Source: Myceligenerans salitolerans
Lineage (GTDB): Bacteria; Actinomycetota; Actinomycetes; Actinomycetales; Cellulomonadaceae
Assembly: GCF_017349295.1 (NCBI RefSeq)
Contig: NZ_JAFMPK010000019.1
Span: 124,001-188,000 of the forward strand
DNA: 64,000 bases
Direction of reading: 5' to 3'
A program made the position numbers and the translations under genes. Below, in pieces: positions 14,819-22,301 of this stretch. Each line of letters begins with the position of its first letter. Positions within the stretch are counted from its first letter, which is position 1. The notes below the pieces were generated by a model. That model had not been told where the DNA came from, did not search any database, and was given only the letters and a program-made list of their open reading frames with translations.

Positions 14819-15559
14819 TCAGCGGCCGCGCATCGCCCCGGGAAGCAGGCGGAGCTGTGCCGCGCGCTCGGCGGCGAACGTCCGCAGCGGCCCCCGGCGC
14901 CAGGTACGGTCGAGCAGGCGCTTCGCCGCCCGGACGGCCTCCGGCCGGTGACCGGCGATGGTTCCCGAGAGCGCCCGGGCCTCGGTCAGCGGGTCGGCGG
15001 ACGCCGAGCTCGCCAGGCCGAGACGGACCGCCTCCGTCCCGAAGAACTCCTCGGCGGTCAGCGTGAGGCGCCGTGCCGTCTCCATCCCGGTCAGCTCCGA
15101 CAGCACCTGGACACCCGACATGTCCGGCACCAGGCCTCGGGCCACCTCCATGACGCACCAGCGGGCGTCGGGCGCGGTGATCCGCAGGTCGGCAGCCAGG
15201 GCGAGCTGCAGGGCTCCCCCGAGGACGTGCCCGTGCACGGCCGCGATCACGGGAACCGGCAGGCGGCGCCACGCCCAGCACGCCTCCTGGAACCGGTTGG
15301 TGCCGCGCCACGTCGGCACGAACGCCCTGGCGACCCCCGCGGGGTCGCGAGCCGCGGCGCCGAGGTCCAGTCCCGCGCCGAAAGACCGCCCTTCGCCGGA
15401 GAGCACCACCGCGCGCAGCCCGGGCACGCGACGCAGGCGCCGTGCGGTCGCCGCGAGGTCGGTGAGCATGTCGAGCGTCAGCGCGTTCAGCTTGTCGGGC
15501 CGGTCGAGGCGGACGTGCGCGACGGCGTCGTCGTCCACGGTGCAGGCGATGTGCGACAT
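14819..15559 (-). CDS. Enoyl-CoA hydratase/isomerase (crotonase) family
   Basis: Crotonase-fold protein of 246 residues, the usual length, acting on CoA thioesters in fatty-acid or related metabolism. Visible features: DRPDKLNALTLDML near residue 20, the first oxyanion-hole segment GRSFGAGLDL (~60-70), and the second oxyanion-hole segment HGHVLGGALQLALAAD (~105-120). A Glu in CVMEVARGLVPDMSG sits at a possible catalytic position. A two-Glu hydratase arrangement cannot be confirmed, so it could be an isomerase or other crotonase. ATG 15559 (MSHIAC) was chosen; the longer frame covers the divergent maf gene. Confidence 0.82.
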   Translation of the reverse strand: MSHIACTVDDDAVAHVRLDRPDKLNALTLDMLTDLAATARRLRRVPGLRAVVLSGEGRSFGAGLDLGAAARDPAGVARAFVPTWRGTNRFQEACWAWRRLPVPVIAAVHGHVLGGALQLALAADLRITAPDARWCVMEVARGLVPDMSGVQVLSELTGMETARRLTLTAEEFFGTEAVRLGLASSASADPLTEARALSGTIAGHRPEAVRAAKRLLDRTWRRGPLRTFAAERAAQLRLLPGAMRGR

Positions 15560-15580
15560 GGCCGAAGCGTACGTCTCGGC

Positions 15581-15586
15581 TAACCT
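15581..15586 (+). promoter_or_regulatory. Leaderless -10 box TAACCT (maf)
   Basis: TAACCT, 7 nt upstream of the GTG at 15594. Confidence 0.55.
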
Positions 15587-15593
15587 GGCGCCC

Positions 15594-16280
15594 GTGCTCC
15601 GACTCGTGCTCGCCTCCCGCTCCCCCGCCCGGCTCGCGACGCTGCGCTCCGCGGGCGTGGAACCCGTCGTGCGGGTCTCCGGCGTCGACGAGGAGGCGCT
15701 GCTCGCCGATGCCCGCCGCACCGGCGTCCTCGGGCCCGAGGACGCCGTGCTCCTGCTCGCGCAGGCGAAGGCGGAGGACGTCGCGCGCCGGACTCCCGCC
15801 GGCGGGGACGCGCGCGAGGGCGCGACCGTGGCCGACGGCTCGGACACCGGCGGAGGCGTCGTCGTGGTCGGCTGCGACTCGATGCTGGAGATCGACGGCG
15901 AGGTGGTCGGCAAGCCCGCGACGCCCGAGGTCGCCCGCGAGCGCTGGCGCGCGATGCGGGGCGGCAAGGGGGTGCTGCACTCCGGTCACTGGCTGGTCGA
16001 CCTGCGTGACGCGGACGCGGGCGGCACCGGTGCGACGGTGGGCGCCACGAGCTCCACCACCGTCTGGTTCGGCGAGATGGAGGACGACGAGATCGACGCC
16101 TACGTGGCCACGGGGGAACCACTGGAGGTGGCGGGCGCGTTCACCATCGACGGTCTCGGCGGGCCGTACGTCGACCGGGTGGAAGGTGACCACCACGGAG
16201 TCGTCGGGATCAGCCTGCCGCTGCTCCGCGCGCTGCTGCGTGACATCGGCGTACCGTGGCACACGCTTCGCACCGCCTGA
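15594..16280 (+). CDS. maf: Maf family nucleotide pyrophosphatase
   Basis: House-cleaning nucleoside triphosphate pyrophosphatase of the Maf/septum-formation family, which removes modified or non-canonical nucleotides. It has 228 residues. Visible: LASRSPARLATLRSAGVEP (N-terminal substrate loop), VVVGCDSMLEIDGEVVGKP (catalytic Asp and Lys-Pro), LHSGHWLVDLR, and IDGLGGPYVDRVEGDHHGVVG. It is longer than the ~200-residue norm because of about 20 extra residues (near 60-80, Gly/Ala/Thr-rich) before the VVVGCDS strand. The leaderless GTG is used; the longer upstream frame is antisense to the crotonase gene. In other actinomycetes maf sits between accE and accA3, as here in part. Confidence 0.87.
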   Translation: MLRLVLASRSPARLATLRSAGVEPVVRVSGVDEEALLADARRTGVLGPEDAVLLLAQAKAEDVARRTPAGGDAREGATVADGSDTGGGVVVVGCDSMLEIDGEVVGKPATPEVARERWRAMRGGKGVLHSGHWLVDLRDADAGGTGATVGATSSTTVWFGEMEDDEIDAYVATGEPLEVAGAFTIDGLGGPYVDRVEGDHHGVVGISLPLLRALLRDIGVPWHTLRTA

Positions 16281-16436
16281 CCGATCGGCGCACCGCACGT
16301 GTTGCGGAATCCGACAGCACGGCCGGGCGCGGGGAGCGCCGGGGCTCGCGGACGTCGCCCCGCATGGTGGATTCCTCCAAACGCGCTCCGGCCTCGTTGG
16401 CGGACCTTCCACACGTCCGACGACGTCCGGTCGCGT

Positions 16437-16442
16437 TACCGT
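16437..16442 (+). promoter_or_regulatory. Leaderless -10 box TACCGT (accA3)
   Basis: TACCGT, 5 nt upstream of the GTG at 16448. Confidence 0.4.
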
Positions 16443-16447
16443 GAGCC

Positions 16448-18274
16448 GTGCCCAGTTCTCGTATGCCCAGCGCCAGCATCTCCAAGGTGCTCATCGCCAA
16501 CCGCGGTGAGATCGCCGTCCGCGTCGCCCGCGCGTGCGCCGACGCGGGGATCGCCTCCGTGGCGGTGTACGCGGACCCGGACCGGAACGCCCTGCACGTG
16601 CACCTCGCCGACGAGGCGTTCGCACTGGGCGGCACCACGGCCGCCGAGACGTATCTGGACATCCCGAAGCTGCTCGACGTCGCGCGGCGGTCGGGGGCCG
16701 ACGCCGTCCACCCCGGGTACGGGTTCCTCTCCGAGAACGCCGAGTTCGCCCAGGCGGTGATGGACGCCGGACTGGTCTGGATCGGTCCGCCGCCGGCGGC
16801 GATCGAGGCGCTCGGCGACAAGGTGAGCGCGCGGCACATCGCGCAGCGCGCGGGCGCTCCCCTGGTTCCGGGGACGGCCGATCCGGTGGCGGACGCCGCC
16901 GAGGTCCGCGCCTTCGCGGAGGAGCACGGTCTGCCGATCGCCATCAAGGCGGCGTTCGGCGGCGGGGGCCGCGGCCTGAAGGTCGCCCGCACGCACGACG
17001 AGATCGACGAGCTGTTCGACTCCGCCGTGCGCGAGGCCACGGCGGCGTTCGGCCGGGGCGAGTGCTTCGTGGAGCGGTACCTGGACAAGCCGCGGCACGT
17101 GGAGACGCAGTGTCTCGCGGACGCGCACGGCAACGTCGTCGTGGTCTCGACGCGTGACTGCTCGCTGCAGCGGCGGCACCAGAAGCTGGTCGAGGAGGCT
17201 CCCGCGCCGTTCCTCACCGCGGAGCAGACCGCCGCGCTCTACGAGGCGTCGGAGGCGATCCTTCGTGAGGCGGGCTACGTCGGTGCGGGGACGTGCGAGT
17301 TCCTCGTCGGTGTCGACGGCACGATCTCGTTCCTGGAGGTCAACACGCGTCTGCAGGTGGAGCACCCGGTGACGGAGGAGGTCACGGGCATCGACCTGGT
17401 GCGCGAGCAGTTCCGTGTCGCCGCGGGCGAGAAGCTCGGCTACGGCGCGCCGGAGGTGCGCGGGCACTCCTTCGAGTTCCGGATCAACGGTGAGGACCCG
17501 GCAGCCGGGTTCATGCCGGCTCCCGGCACGCTGGACACGATCGTCTGGCCGTCCGGCCCGGGCGTGCGCGTCGACACAGGGGTCGTCGAGGGCGACACCG
17601 TGTCCGGCAACTTCGACTCGATGATCGCCAAGCTCGTCGTCACCGGCGCGACGCGCGCCCAGGCGGTGCAGCGGGCGCGTCGCGCGCTGCGCGAGCTGCG
17701 GATCGAGGGGATCCCCACGGTCGTCCCGTTCCATCGTGCGGTGCTGGAGGCCCCGGCGTTCGTGCCGGAGCTGGTGTCCGGCGACGACTCGCCCTCCGAC
17801 GTCTTCGGTGTGCACACCCGCTGGATCGAGACCGAGTTCGCGGAGACGGTCAAGGGCCTGGGGCCCGCGCCGGTCGCGGCCCCGTCGCCGCAGGGCGAGC
17901 CGGAGGAACTGGCCGAGCGTGTGGTCGTGGAGGTCGGCGGGCGGCGTCTGGAGGTGGTGCTGCCGGTGGGCCTCGGCGTGGCGGCCGGGAAGGCGCGCTC
18001 CGCGAACGCCGCGCGGCGGCCCGGCCGGCGTTCCGGCGGCACGAAGTCCGCGACCACGGGCAACACGCTGACCTCGCCGATGCAGGGCACGATCGTCAAG
18101 GTCGCCGTGAACGAGGGGGACCAGGTGTCCGAGGGCGATCTGGTGGTCGTGCTCGAGGCCATGAAGATGGAGCAGCCACTGGTCGCCCACCGTTCGGGAA
18201 CGGTGGCGGCCCTCGTCGCGGAGGCGGGTGCGGGGGTCACGGCGGGCGCCGTGATCTGCGAGATCACCGACTGA
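16448..18274 (+). CDS. accA3: Acyl-CoA carboxylase alpha subunit (biotin carboxylase + BCCP)
   Basis: 608-residue fusion of biotin carboxylase and biotin carboxyl carrier domains. It carboxylates its own biotin with ATP and bicarbonate and hands the carboxyl to AccD. The N-terminal domain shows [32 protein letters not shown], and the ATP-grasp segment [30 protein letters not shown] carries the metal-binding Glu. A Gly/Arg linker (~520-540) leads to the carrier domain [12 protein letters not shown]...[10 protein letters not shown], with the biotinylated Lys at ~573. This type serves several AccD partners in actinomycetes. The GTG at 16448 follows a TACCGT box; ATG at 16463 is an alternative start. 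Confidence 0.95.
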   Translation: MPSSRMPSASISKVLIANRGEIAVRVARACADAGIASVAVYADPDRNALHVHLADEAFALGGTTAAETYLDIPKLLDVARRSGADAVHPGYGFLSENAEFAQAVMDAGLVWIGPPPAAIEALGDKVSARHIAQRAGAPLVPGTADPVADAAEVRAFAEEHGLPIAIKAAFGGGGRGLKVARTHDEIDELFDSAVREATAAFGRGECFVERYLDKPRHVETQCLADAHGNVVVVSTRDCSLQRRHQKLVEEAPAPFLTAEQTAALYEASEAILREAGYVGAGTCEFLVGVDGTISFLEVNTRLQVEHPVTEEVTGIDLVREQFRVAAGEKLGYGAPEVRGHSFEFRINGEDPAAGFMPAPGTLDTIVWPSGPGVRVDTGVVEGDTVSGNFDSMIAKLVVTGATRAQAVQRARRALRELRIEGIPTVVPFHRAVLEAPAFVPELVSGDDSPSDVFGVHTRWIETEFAETVKGLGPAPVAAPSPQGEPEELAERVVVEVGGRRLEVVLPVGLGVAAGKARSANAARRPGRRSGGTKSATTGNTLTSPMQGTIVKVAVNEGDQVSEGDLVVVLEAMKMEQPLVAHRSGTVAALVAEAGAGVTAGAVICEITD

Positions 18275-18341
18275 CCGGGCCCTCGGAGATCACGGATCGA
18301 ATACCGGGCTGATCTGGTCATTTGCACCCTGTTCGGTCCGC

Positions 18342-18347
18342 TAGGGT
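18342..18347 (+). promoter_or_regulatory. Leaderless -10 box TAGGGT
   Basis: TAGGGT, 7 nt upstream of the GTG at 18355. Confidence 0.55.
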
Positions 18348-18354
18348 TTGCCTC

Positions 18355-18816
18355 GTGACTGAAGCACTGACACTCACGCCCGAAGAGGCCATCGCCCTTG
18401 TCCGCCCCGGTTCCGGCCTGCCGTCGTTCATCAGCGACGTGAAGGTCGACGACGGCACCGCGTCGGCGCACGCCGACCTCCGCCGTCTCGTCGACGCTCC
18501 CGCCGCCGTCAAGGCCGCGGCGAAGGTGGTTCCGACGCTGAACGCGTCGGCCGAGGTCAAGGAGGTGACCGACGGTGTCGCGACGTTCAACCTGAAGGCC
18601 GACGCCGCCGGCCTCCCGGTCAGCAAGCTGCTCGGCCTGGCGCAGCCGATCGTCAAGGGCCTCCTCAAGGAGAAAGGCCTGCCGACCGACGTCGTCTCGC
18701 TGGGCGCGGGCACGTTCTCGGTGAACCTCGCCACCGTCCTCGCGGACCGCGTCAAGGACGTGACGGGCATCCGCCTGGAGGGCGGCAAGGTCATCGTCGA
18801 GGGCACGCCGGCCTGA
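18355..18816 (+). CDS. Uncharacterised small protein, paralogue A
   Basis: No function recognised. The 153-residue product aligns end to end with the gene at 20365-20832. Both have an LTP/ITP-E start, a DLRRL segment near residue 42, then GVAT-----A-AAGLP---LL-LA--PI---L-K--LP--VV, and both end in a short L--G-VI-V/L-G strand pair. The pattern is alternating strands with one central helix and no Cys, signal peptide or membrane segment. The overall pattern recalls DUF2993/LmeA-like lipid-binding proteins, but weakly. It converges on lpdA, so the paralogue pair brackets that gene. Confidence 0.75.
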   Translation: MTEALTLTPEEAIALVRPGSGLPSFISDVKVDDGTASAHADLRRLVDAPAAVKAAAKVVPTLNASAEVKEVTDGVATFNLKADAAGLPVSKLLGLAQPIVKGLLKEKGLPTDVVSLGAGTFSVNLATVLADRVKDVTGIRLEGGKVIVEGTPA

Positions 18817-18837
18817 CGGCCTCTTCGGCCTCTCCCC

Positions 18838-18879
18838 TGCCGGGGCGGCACGTCACCGAGGTGGCGCGCCGCCCCGGCA
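18838..18879. terminator. Bidirectional 12-bp hairpin terminator
   Basis: Perfect arms TGCCGGGGCGGC and complement around an 18-nt loop that can itself pair (CACC/GGTG). It lies between the convergent paralogue A and lpdA genes. Confidence 0.6.
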
Positions 18880-18929
18880 TCGTCGTCCGGGCGGCGCGTC
18901 GCCCTCGGCCGCCGACGGGCGCCCGCGCC

Positions 18930-20360
18930 TCAGCGTTCCTGGACGCGGGCGTCCAGGACGCGCGCCGCCTCGGCGGTCGTGCCGCTCAGGGACGGGTAGA
19001 TGGTGAACGACGCGGCGACGTCCTCCACCGTGAGCCGGTGCCGCACCGCCAGCGTGATCGGGAAGATGTGCTCGCCCGCACGCGGCGCGACGACCACCCC
19101 GCCCAGGACGACGCCGGCCTCCGGATGGGCGAACAGCTTCACGAACCCGTCGCGGATGCCGAGCATCTTGGCGCGCGGGTTCCGGGCCAGCGGGAGCGTC
19201 GTGGTGATGTACCGCGAGCCCTGCTTCTTGAGGGCGTCCTCGCTGTAGCCCACCGTGGCGATCTCCGGCGCGGTGAAGATGTTGGAGGCGACCGTACCGA
19301 GACGCAGCGGCGCGACCCCGTCGCCGAGGGCGTGCTGCATGGCGATCCTGCCCTGCATCGCCGCCACGGAGGCCAGCGGGAGCACACCGGTGCAGTCGCC
19401 CGCGGCGTAGACGCCGCGCGCGGAGGTCCGGGAGACCTTGTCGACCTCGACGTGCCCGCTCGCGGTGAGCGTCACCCCGGCTTCCTCCAGCCCCACGCCC
19501 TCGGTGTTGGGCACACCGCCGACGGCCACGAGCACGTGCGACCCGTGTACCACGCGGCCGTCGGAGAGCGTCACCGCGACGCCGTCGTCCGTCCGCACGG
19601 CCGCCTCGGCACGCGTACGGCTCAGCACCGTCATACCGCGCGAGCGGAACACGCCCTCCAGCAGTTCGGCCGCGTCCTCGTCCTCGCCCGGCAGCACGCG
19701 GTCCCGCGAGGACACGAGCACCACGTCCGAACCCAGCGCGTTGTACGCGCCCGCGAACTCCGCACCGGTGACGCCGGAGCCCACGACGATGAGCTTCTCC
19801 GGCAGCTCGTCCAGGTTGTACATCTGCGTCCAGGTGAGGATGCGCTCGCCGTCGGGGACCGCGGTGGGCAGGATGCGCGGCGTCGCGCCGAGGGCGAGGA
19901 GAACCGTGTCGGCGTGGAGCACGCGCGGCTCGCCGCCGTCCTCCGGCTCGACGACCACACGGGACTTCCCGTCCAGCCGCCCGGTGCCGCTCACGATCTC
20001 GATGCCCTCGCGCACCAGCCGGCCGCGGATGTCCGCGCTCTGCGCCTCCGCGAGCTCCAGCACACGCTGGTTGACGGCGCGCAGGTCGACGGTGAGGTCG
20101 CGCTTGGCCGCCTCGTCGGTCAGCCGGATGCCGAGCTCGGGCGCGCGGTCGGCGATCGTCATCCACTCGGCGGTGGCGATGAGGGTCTTCGAGGGCACGA
20201 CGTCGGTCAGCACCGCCGCCCCGCCCAGTCCCTGACGTTCGACGACGGTGACGCGCGCGCCCAGGCTGCCGGCGACGAGCGCCGCCTCGTAACCGCCCGG
20301 ACCACCCCCCACGACGACGATGTGGGCAGGCTCGCGTTCGGGTGGGGCAGGCGTGGTCAC
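18930..20360 (-). CDS. lpdA: NAD(P)H-quinone dehydrogenase LpdA (flavoprotein disulfide reductase fold)
   Basis: 476-residue FAD protein of the pyridine nucleotide-disulfide reductase fold. Visible: VVGGGPGGYEAALVAGSLGA (FAD Rossmann), GSGVTGAEFAGAYNALGSDV (NAD(P)H Rossmann), GVYAAGDCTGVLPLASVAAMQGR, and the dimerisation domain to the C-terminus. The redox-active CxxxxC is missing: the segment reads GLGGAAVLTDVVPSK, with Ala and Val where Cys would be. As in M. tuberculosis Rv3303c, it is therefore unlikely to be a lipoamide dehydrogenase and fits an NAD(P)H:quinone reductase. GTG 20360 is leaderless (TAGGCT 6 nt upstream). It lies 4 nt downstream of paralogue B. Confidence 0.88.
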   Translation of the reverse strand: MTTPAPPEREPAHIVVVGGGPGGYEAALVAGSLGARVTVVERQGLGGAAVLTDVVPSKTLIATAEWMTIADRAPELGIRLTDEAAKRDLTVDLRAVNQRVLELAEAQSADIRGRLVREGIEIVSGTGRLDGKSRVVVEPEDGGEPRVLHADTVLLALGATPRILPTAVPDGERILTWTQMYNLDELPEKLIVVGSGVTGAEFAGAYNALGSDVVLVSSRDRVLPGEDEDAAELLEGVFRSRGMTVLSRTRAEAAVRTDDGVAVTLSDGRVVHGSHVLVAVGGVPNTEGVGLEEAGVTLTASGHVEVDKVSRTSARGVYAAGDCTGVLPLASVAAMQGRIAMQHALGDGVAPLRLGTVASNIFTAPEIATVGYSEDALKKQGSRYITTTLPLARNPRAKMLGIRDGFVKLFAHPEAGVVLGGVVVAPRAGEHIFPITLAVRHRLTVEDVAASFTIYPSLSGTTAEAARVLDARVQER

Positions 20361-20364
20361 GGGC

Positions 20365-20832
20365 TCAGCCTACCGAGCCGTCCAGCACGATCTCCCCGTC
20401 CGCCAGACGCAGGTTCGTCACGGTGAGCCCGGGGAGCTTCGCCTCCAGGAGTCGCTCGACGTCGACGGCGATCCGTGCGTCGTGCTGGATGTCGACGACG
20501 CCGGGCGGCAGGTCCTGCTTGACGAGGGCCTGCTCGATGGGCGCGGCGGCCAGGGAGAGCAGCCTGTGCGCCGGGAGCCCGGCGGCGTTCGCCTCGACCT
20601 CCAGGGTGGCGACGCCGGCGGCGAAGGCGACGACTCGCACGTCGGCCCGCACGATCGGCGCGATCCGGACGGCGAGTTTGAGCGGGCCCGGCAGGGCGTC
20701 GAGTCGGCGCAGATCGGCGACGACGCGGACGACGTCGCCGTCGCCGCTCACGGAGCTGATCACGGGCGGAACGGGCTGGCCTGCGACCTTGACCAGACCC
20801 AGGACCTCGGCGGGAGTGATGCGGATGTGCAC
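20365..20832 (-). CDS. Uncharacterised small protein, paralogue B
   Basis: Function unknown. The 155-residue product is a clear paralogue of the gene at 18355-18816, sharing VADLRRL, GVATLEVEANAAGLPAHRLL and the terminal strand pair. It is transcribed into lpdA with a 4-nt gap, so both are likely made from one mRNA, though lpdA also has its own -10 box. There is no signal peptide or membrane segment. GTG 20832 follows ACCCTA (TAGGGT on the coding strand) at 6 nt. A soluble beta-rich, possibly lipid- or quinone-related role would fit the LpdA context but is speculation. Confidence 0.75.
   Translation of the reverse strand: MHIRITPAEVLGLVKVAGQPVPPVISSVSGDGDVVRVVADLRRLDALPGPLKLAVRIAPIVRADVRVVAFAAGVATLEVEANAAGLPAHRLLSLAAAPIEQALVKQDLPPGVVDIQHDARIAVDVERLLEAKLPGLTVTNLRLADGEIVLDGSVG
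20367..20372 (-). promoter_or_regulatory. -10 box TAGGCT before lpdA
   Basis: TAGGCT on the minus strand, 6 nt before the lpdA GTG. It lies inside the 3' end of paralogue B and suggests a second, internal leaderless promoter. Confidence 0.45.
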
Positions 20833-20838
20833 GCGCAG

Positions 20839-20844
20839 ACCCTA
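20839..20844 (-). promoter_or_regulatory. Leaderless -10 box TAGGGT (paralogue B)
   Basis: TAGGGT on the minus strand, 6 nt before the GTG at 20832. Confidence 0.5.
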
Positions 20845-21360
20845 TCCCGCCCGGACCCGTGGGGGCAGGAGATCCAGCAGGTCGGGGAGCGCGGCCTCGA
20901 ACGGCGGCAGCAGCGTGAGGTCCGGGAGCTCGCCCAGCGCGACCCAGCGGACGGTGAGACTCTCCGCGTCGGCGGCCCGGGGCACGACGCGGGCTCCCGG
21001 CCGCACCTCGGCGACCACCGTCGTGTAGCTCCAGACGGGATGCTCGAGCACGTGCGTACCCACCACCTGGACGGCGGCCGGGTCGACGGCGGCCTCCTCC
21101 TGCGCCTCACGCAGTGCGCCGTCGCCGGCGCTCTCCCCCGGGGCGAGCGCACCGCCGGGGATGCCCCAGGTGCCGCCCATGTGCGACCACAGCGCCCGGT
21201 GCTGCAGCACGAGGTGCCCCGGAGCGCCGTCGGCCGCGCGCCGCACGAGGAGCAGGCCTGCCGCGCCGAAGCGGCCCCAGTGCCGGTGGTCGCCGCACGT
21301 CACCCACTCGTCGCCGTCATGGCGATGCAGACCGGGCGGGGGCTTCAGCGATTCGGACAC
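20842..21360 (-). CDS. Nudix hydrolase
   Basis: 172-residue Nudix protein that would cleave a nucleoside diphosphate linked to another group. The Nudix box reads GGALAPGESAGDGALREAQEEAAV, given here by its key positions: Gly, then Glu, REAQEE, and a hydrophobic end. The usual Gly near the end of the box is Ala, a mild deviation. Before the box come VTCGDHRHWGRFGAAGLLLV and HMGGTWGIPGG, and a C-terminal alpha/beta cap follows. GTG 21360 has a CAGACT box 7 nt upstream. Substrate unknown. Confidence 0.85.
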   Translation of the reverse strand: MSESLKPPPGLHRHDGDEWVTCGDHRHWGRFGAAGLLLVRRAADGAPGHLVLQHRALWSHMGGTWGIPGGALAPGESAGDGALREAQEEAAVDPAAVQVVGTHVLEHPVWSYTTVVAEVRPGARVVPRAADAESLTVRWVALGELPDLTLLPPFEAALPDLLDLLPPRVRAG

Positions 21361-21367
21361 GACCGCC

Positions 21368-21373
21368 AGTCTG
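21368..21373 (-). promoter_or_regulatory. Leaderless -10-like box CAGACT (Nudix)
   Basis: CAGACT on the minus strand, 7 nt before the GTG at 21360; weaker variant of the pattern. Confidence 0.35.
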
Positions 21374-21445
21374 GCAGACCGGTCCCCGGGCGGACACTCG
21401 TGAGGGCCGCGCCTGGCGGCGGTGGCCCCCGGTGTCGCCGCCGGT

Positions 21446-21451
21446 TAACCT
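21446..21451 (+). promoter_or_regulatory. Leaderless -10 box TAACCT (PNP)
   Basis: TAACCT, 6 nt upstream of the ATG at 21458. Confidence 0.55.
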
Positions 21452-21457
21452 CGGATC

Positions 21458-22297
21458 ATGAGCACCGCCCCGGACCTCGACGACCCCACCACCGACCCGT
21501 TCGACGTCGCCGCAGCCGCCGCCGAGCACATCGCCGCGAAGTCGGGCGTGGCCGGTCACGACGTCGCGCTCGTGCTGGGGTCCGGCTGGGGCGGCGCGGC
21601 CGAGCTCATCGGTGACGTGGTCGCCGAGATGCCCACGGCCGAGATCCCCGGCTTCCTCAAGCCGGCCGTCGAGGGCCACCGGTCGACGACGCGCTCGATC
21701 CGCGTCGAGCGCCCCGACGGTTCGGTGCGGCACGCGCTGGTCCTCGGCTCGCGTACCCACCTCTACGAGGGCATGGGGGTGCGCCGGGTGGTGCACGGCG
21801 TGCGGACCGCGGCGGCGACCGGCGCCGAGACCCTGGTCCTGACGAACGGCTGCGGAACCACGCACATCGGCTGGCGGCCGGGCCAGCCCGTCCTCCTGAA
21901 GGACCACCTGAACCTGACGTCCCGGACCCCGCTCGAGGGCGCGAAGTTCGCCGACATGACCGACGTCTACTCGCCCCGTCTGCGCGCCGTCGCCCGTGAG
22001 GTGGACCCAGAGCTGCCCGAGGGCGTGTACGCGCAGTTCCACGGTCCGCAGTACGAGACCCCCGCCGAGGTGAAGATGGCGCAGCTGCTCGGCGCGGACC
22101 TCGTGGGCATGTCCACGGCGCTGGAGGCCGTCGCGGCCCGGCACTGCCGCATGGACGTGCTCGGTATCTCGCTCGTCACGAACCTGGCGGCCGGTATCAG
22201 CGCGCAGCCGCTGTCCCACGAGGAGGTGCTGGAGGCCGGCAAACAGGCCGGGCCCCGGATCAGCGATCTCCTCGCCCGTATCGTCGCGAAGATCTAG
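21458..22297 (+). CDS. Purine nucleoside phosphorylase
   Basis: 279-residue trimeric-type (class II) purine nucleoside phosphorylase. It cleaves inosine/guanosine and deoxy forms with phosphate to base plus (deoxy)ribose-1-phosphate. Visible: VLGSGWGGAAELIG (phosphate loop), GHRSTTRS, VLGSRTHLYEGMG, TNGCGTTHIGWRPGQ, KDHLNLT, and QFHGPQYETPAEVKMAQ with the base-binding region and Met. It is leaderless. The mutase starts 4 nt after the stop, so the two are one transcript. Together with deoC, deoA, add and cdd it completes nucleoside breakdown. Confidence 0.92.
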   Translation: MSTAPDLDDPTTDPFDVAAAAAEHIAAKSGVAGHDVALVLGSGWGGAAELIGDVVAEMPTAEIPGFLKPAVEGHRSTTRSIRVERPDGSVRHALVLGSRTHLYEGMGVRRVVHGVRTAAATGAETLVLTNGCGTTHIGWRPGQPVLLKDHLNLTSRTPLEGAKFADMTDVYSPRLRAVAREVDPELPEGVYAQFHGPQYETPAEVKMAQLLGADLVGMSTALEAVAARHCRMDVLGISLVTNLAAGISAQPLSHEEVLEAGKQAGPRISDLLARIVAKI

Positions 22298-22301
22298 TGG
22301 C

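Noticed and set aside
18930-20360. lpdA as dihydrolipoamide dehydrogenase
   Set aside because: The CxxxxC redox pair is absent.
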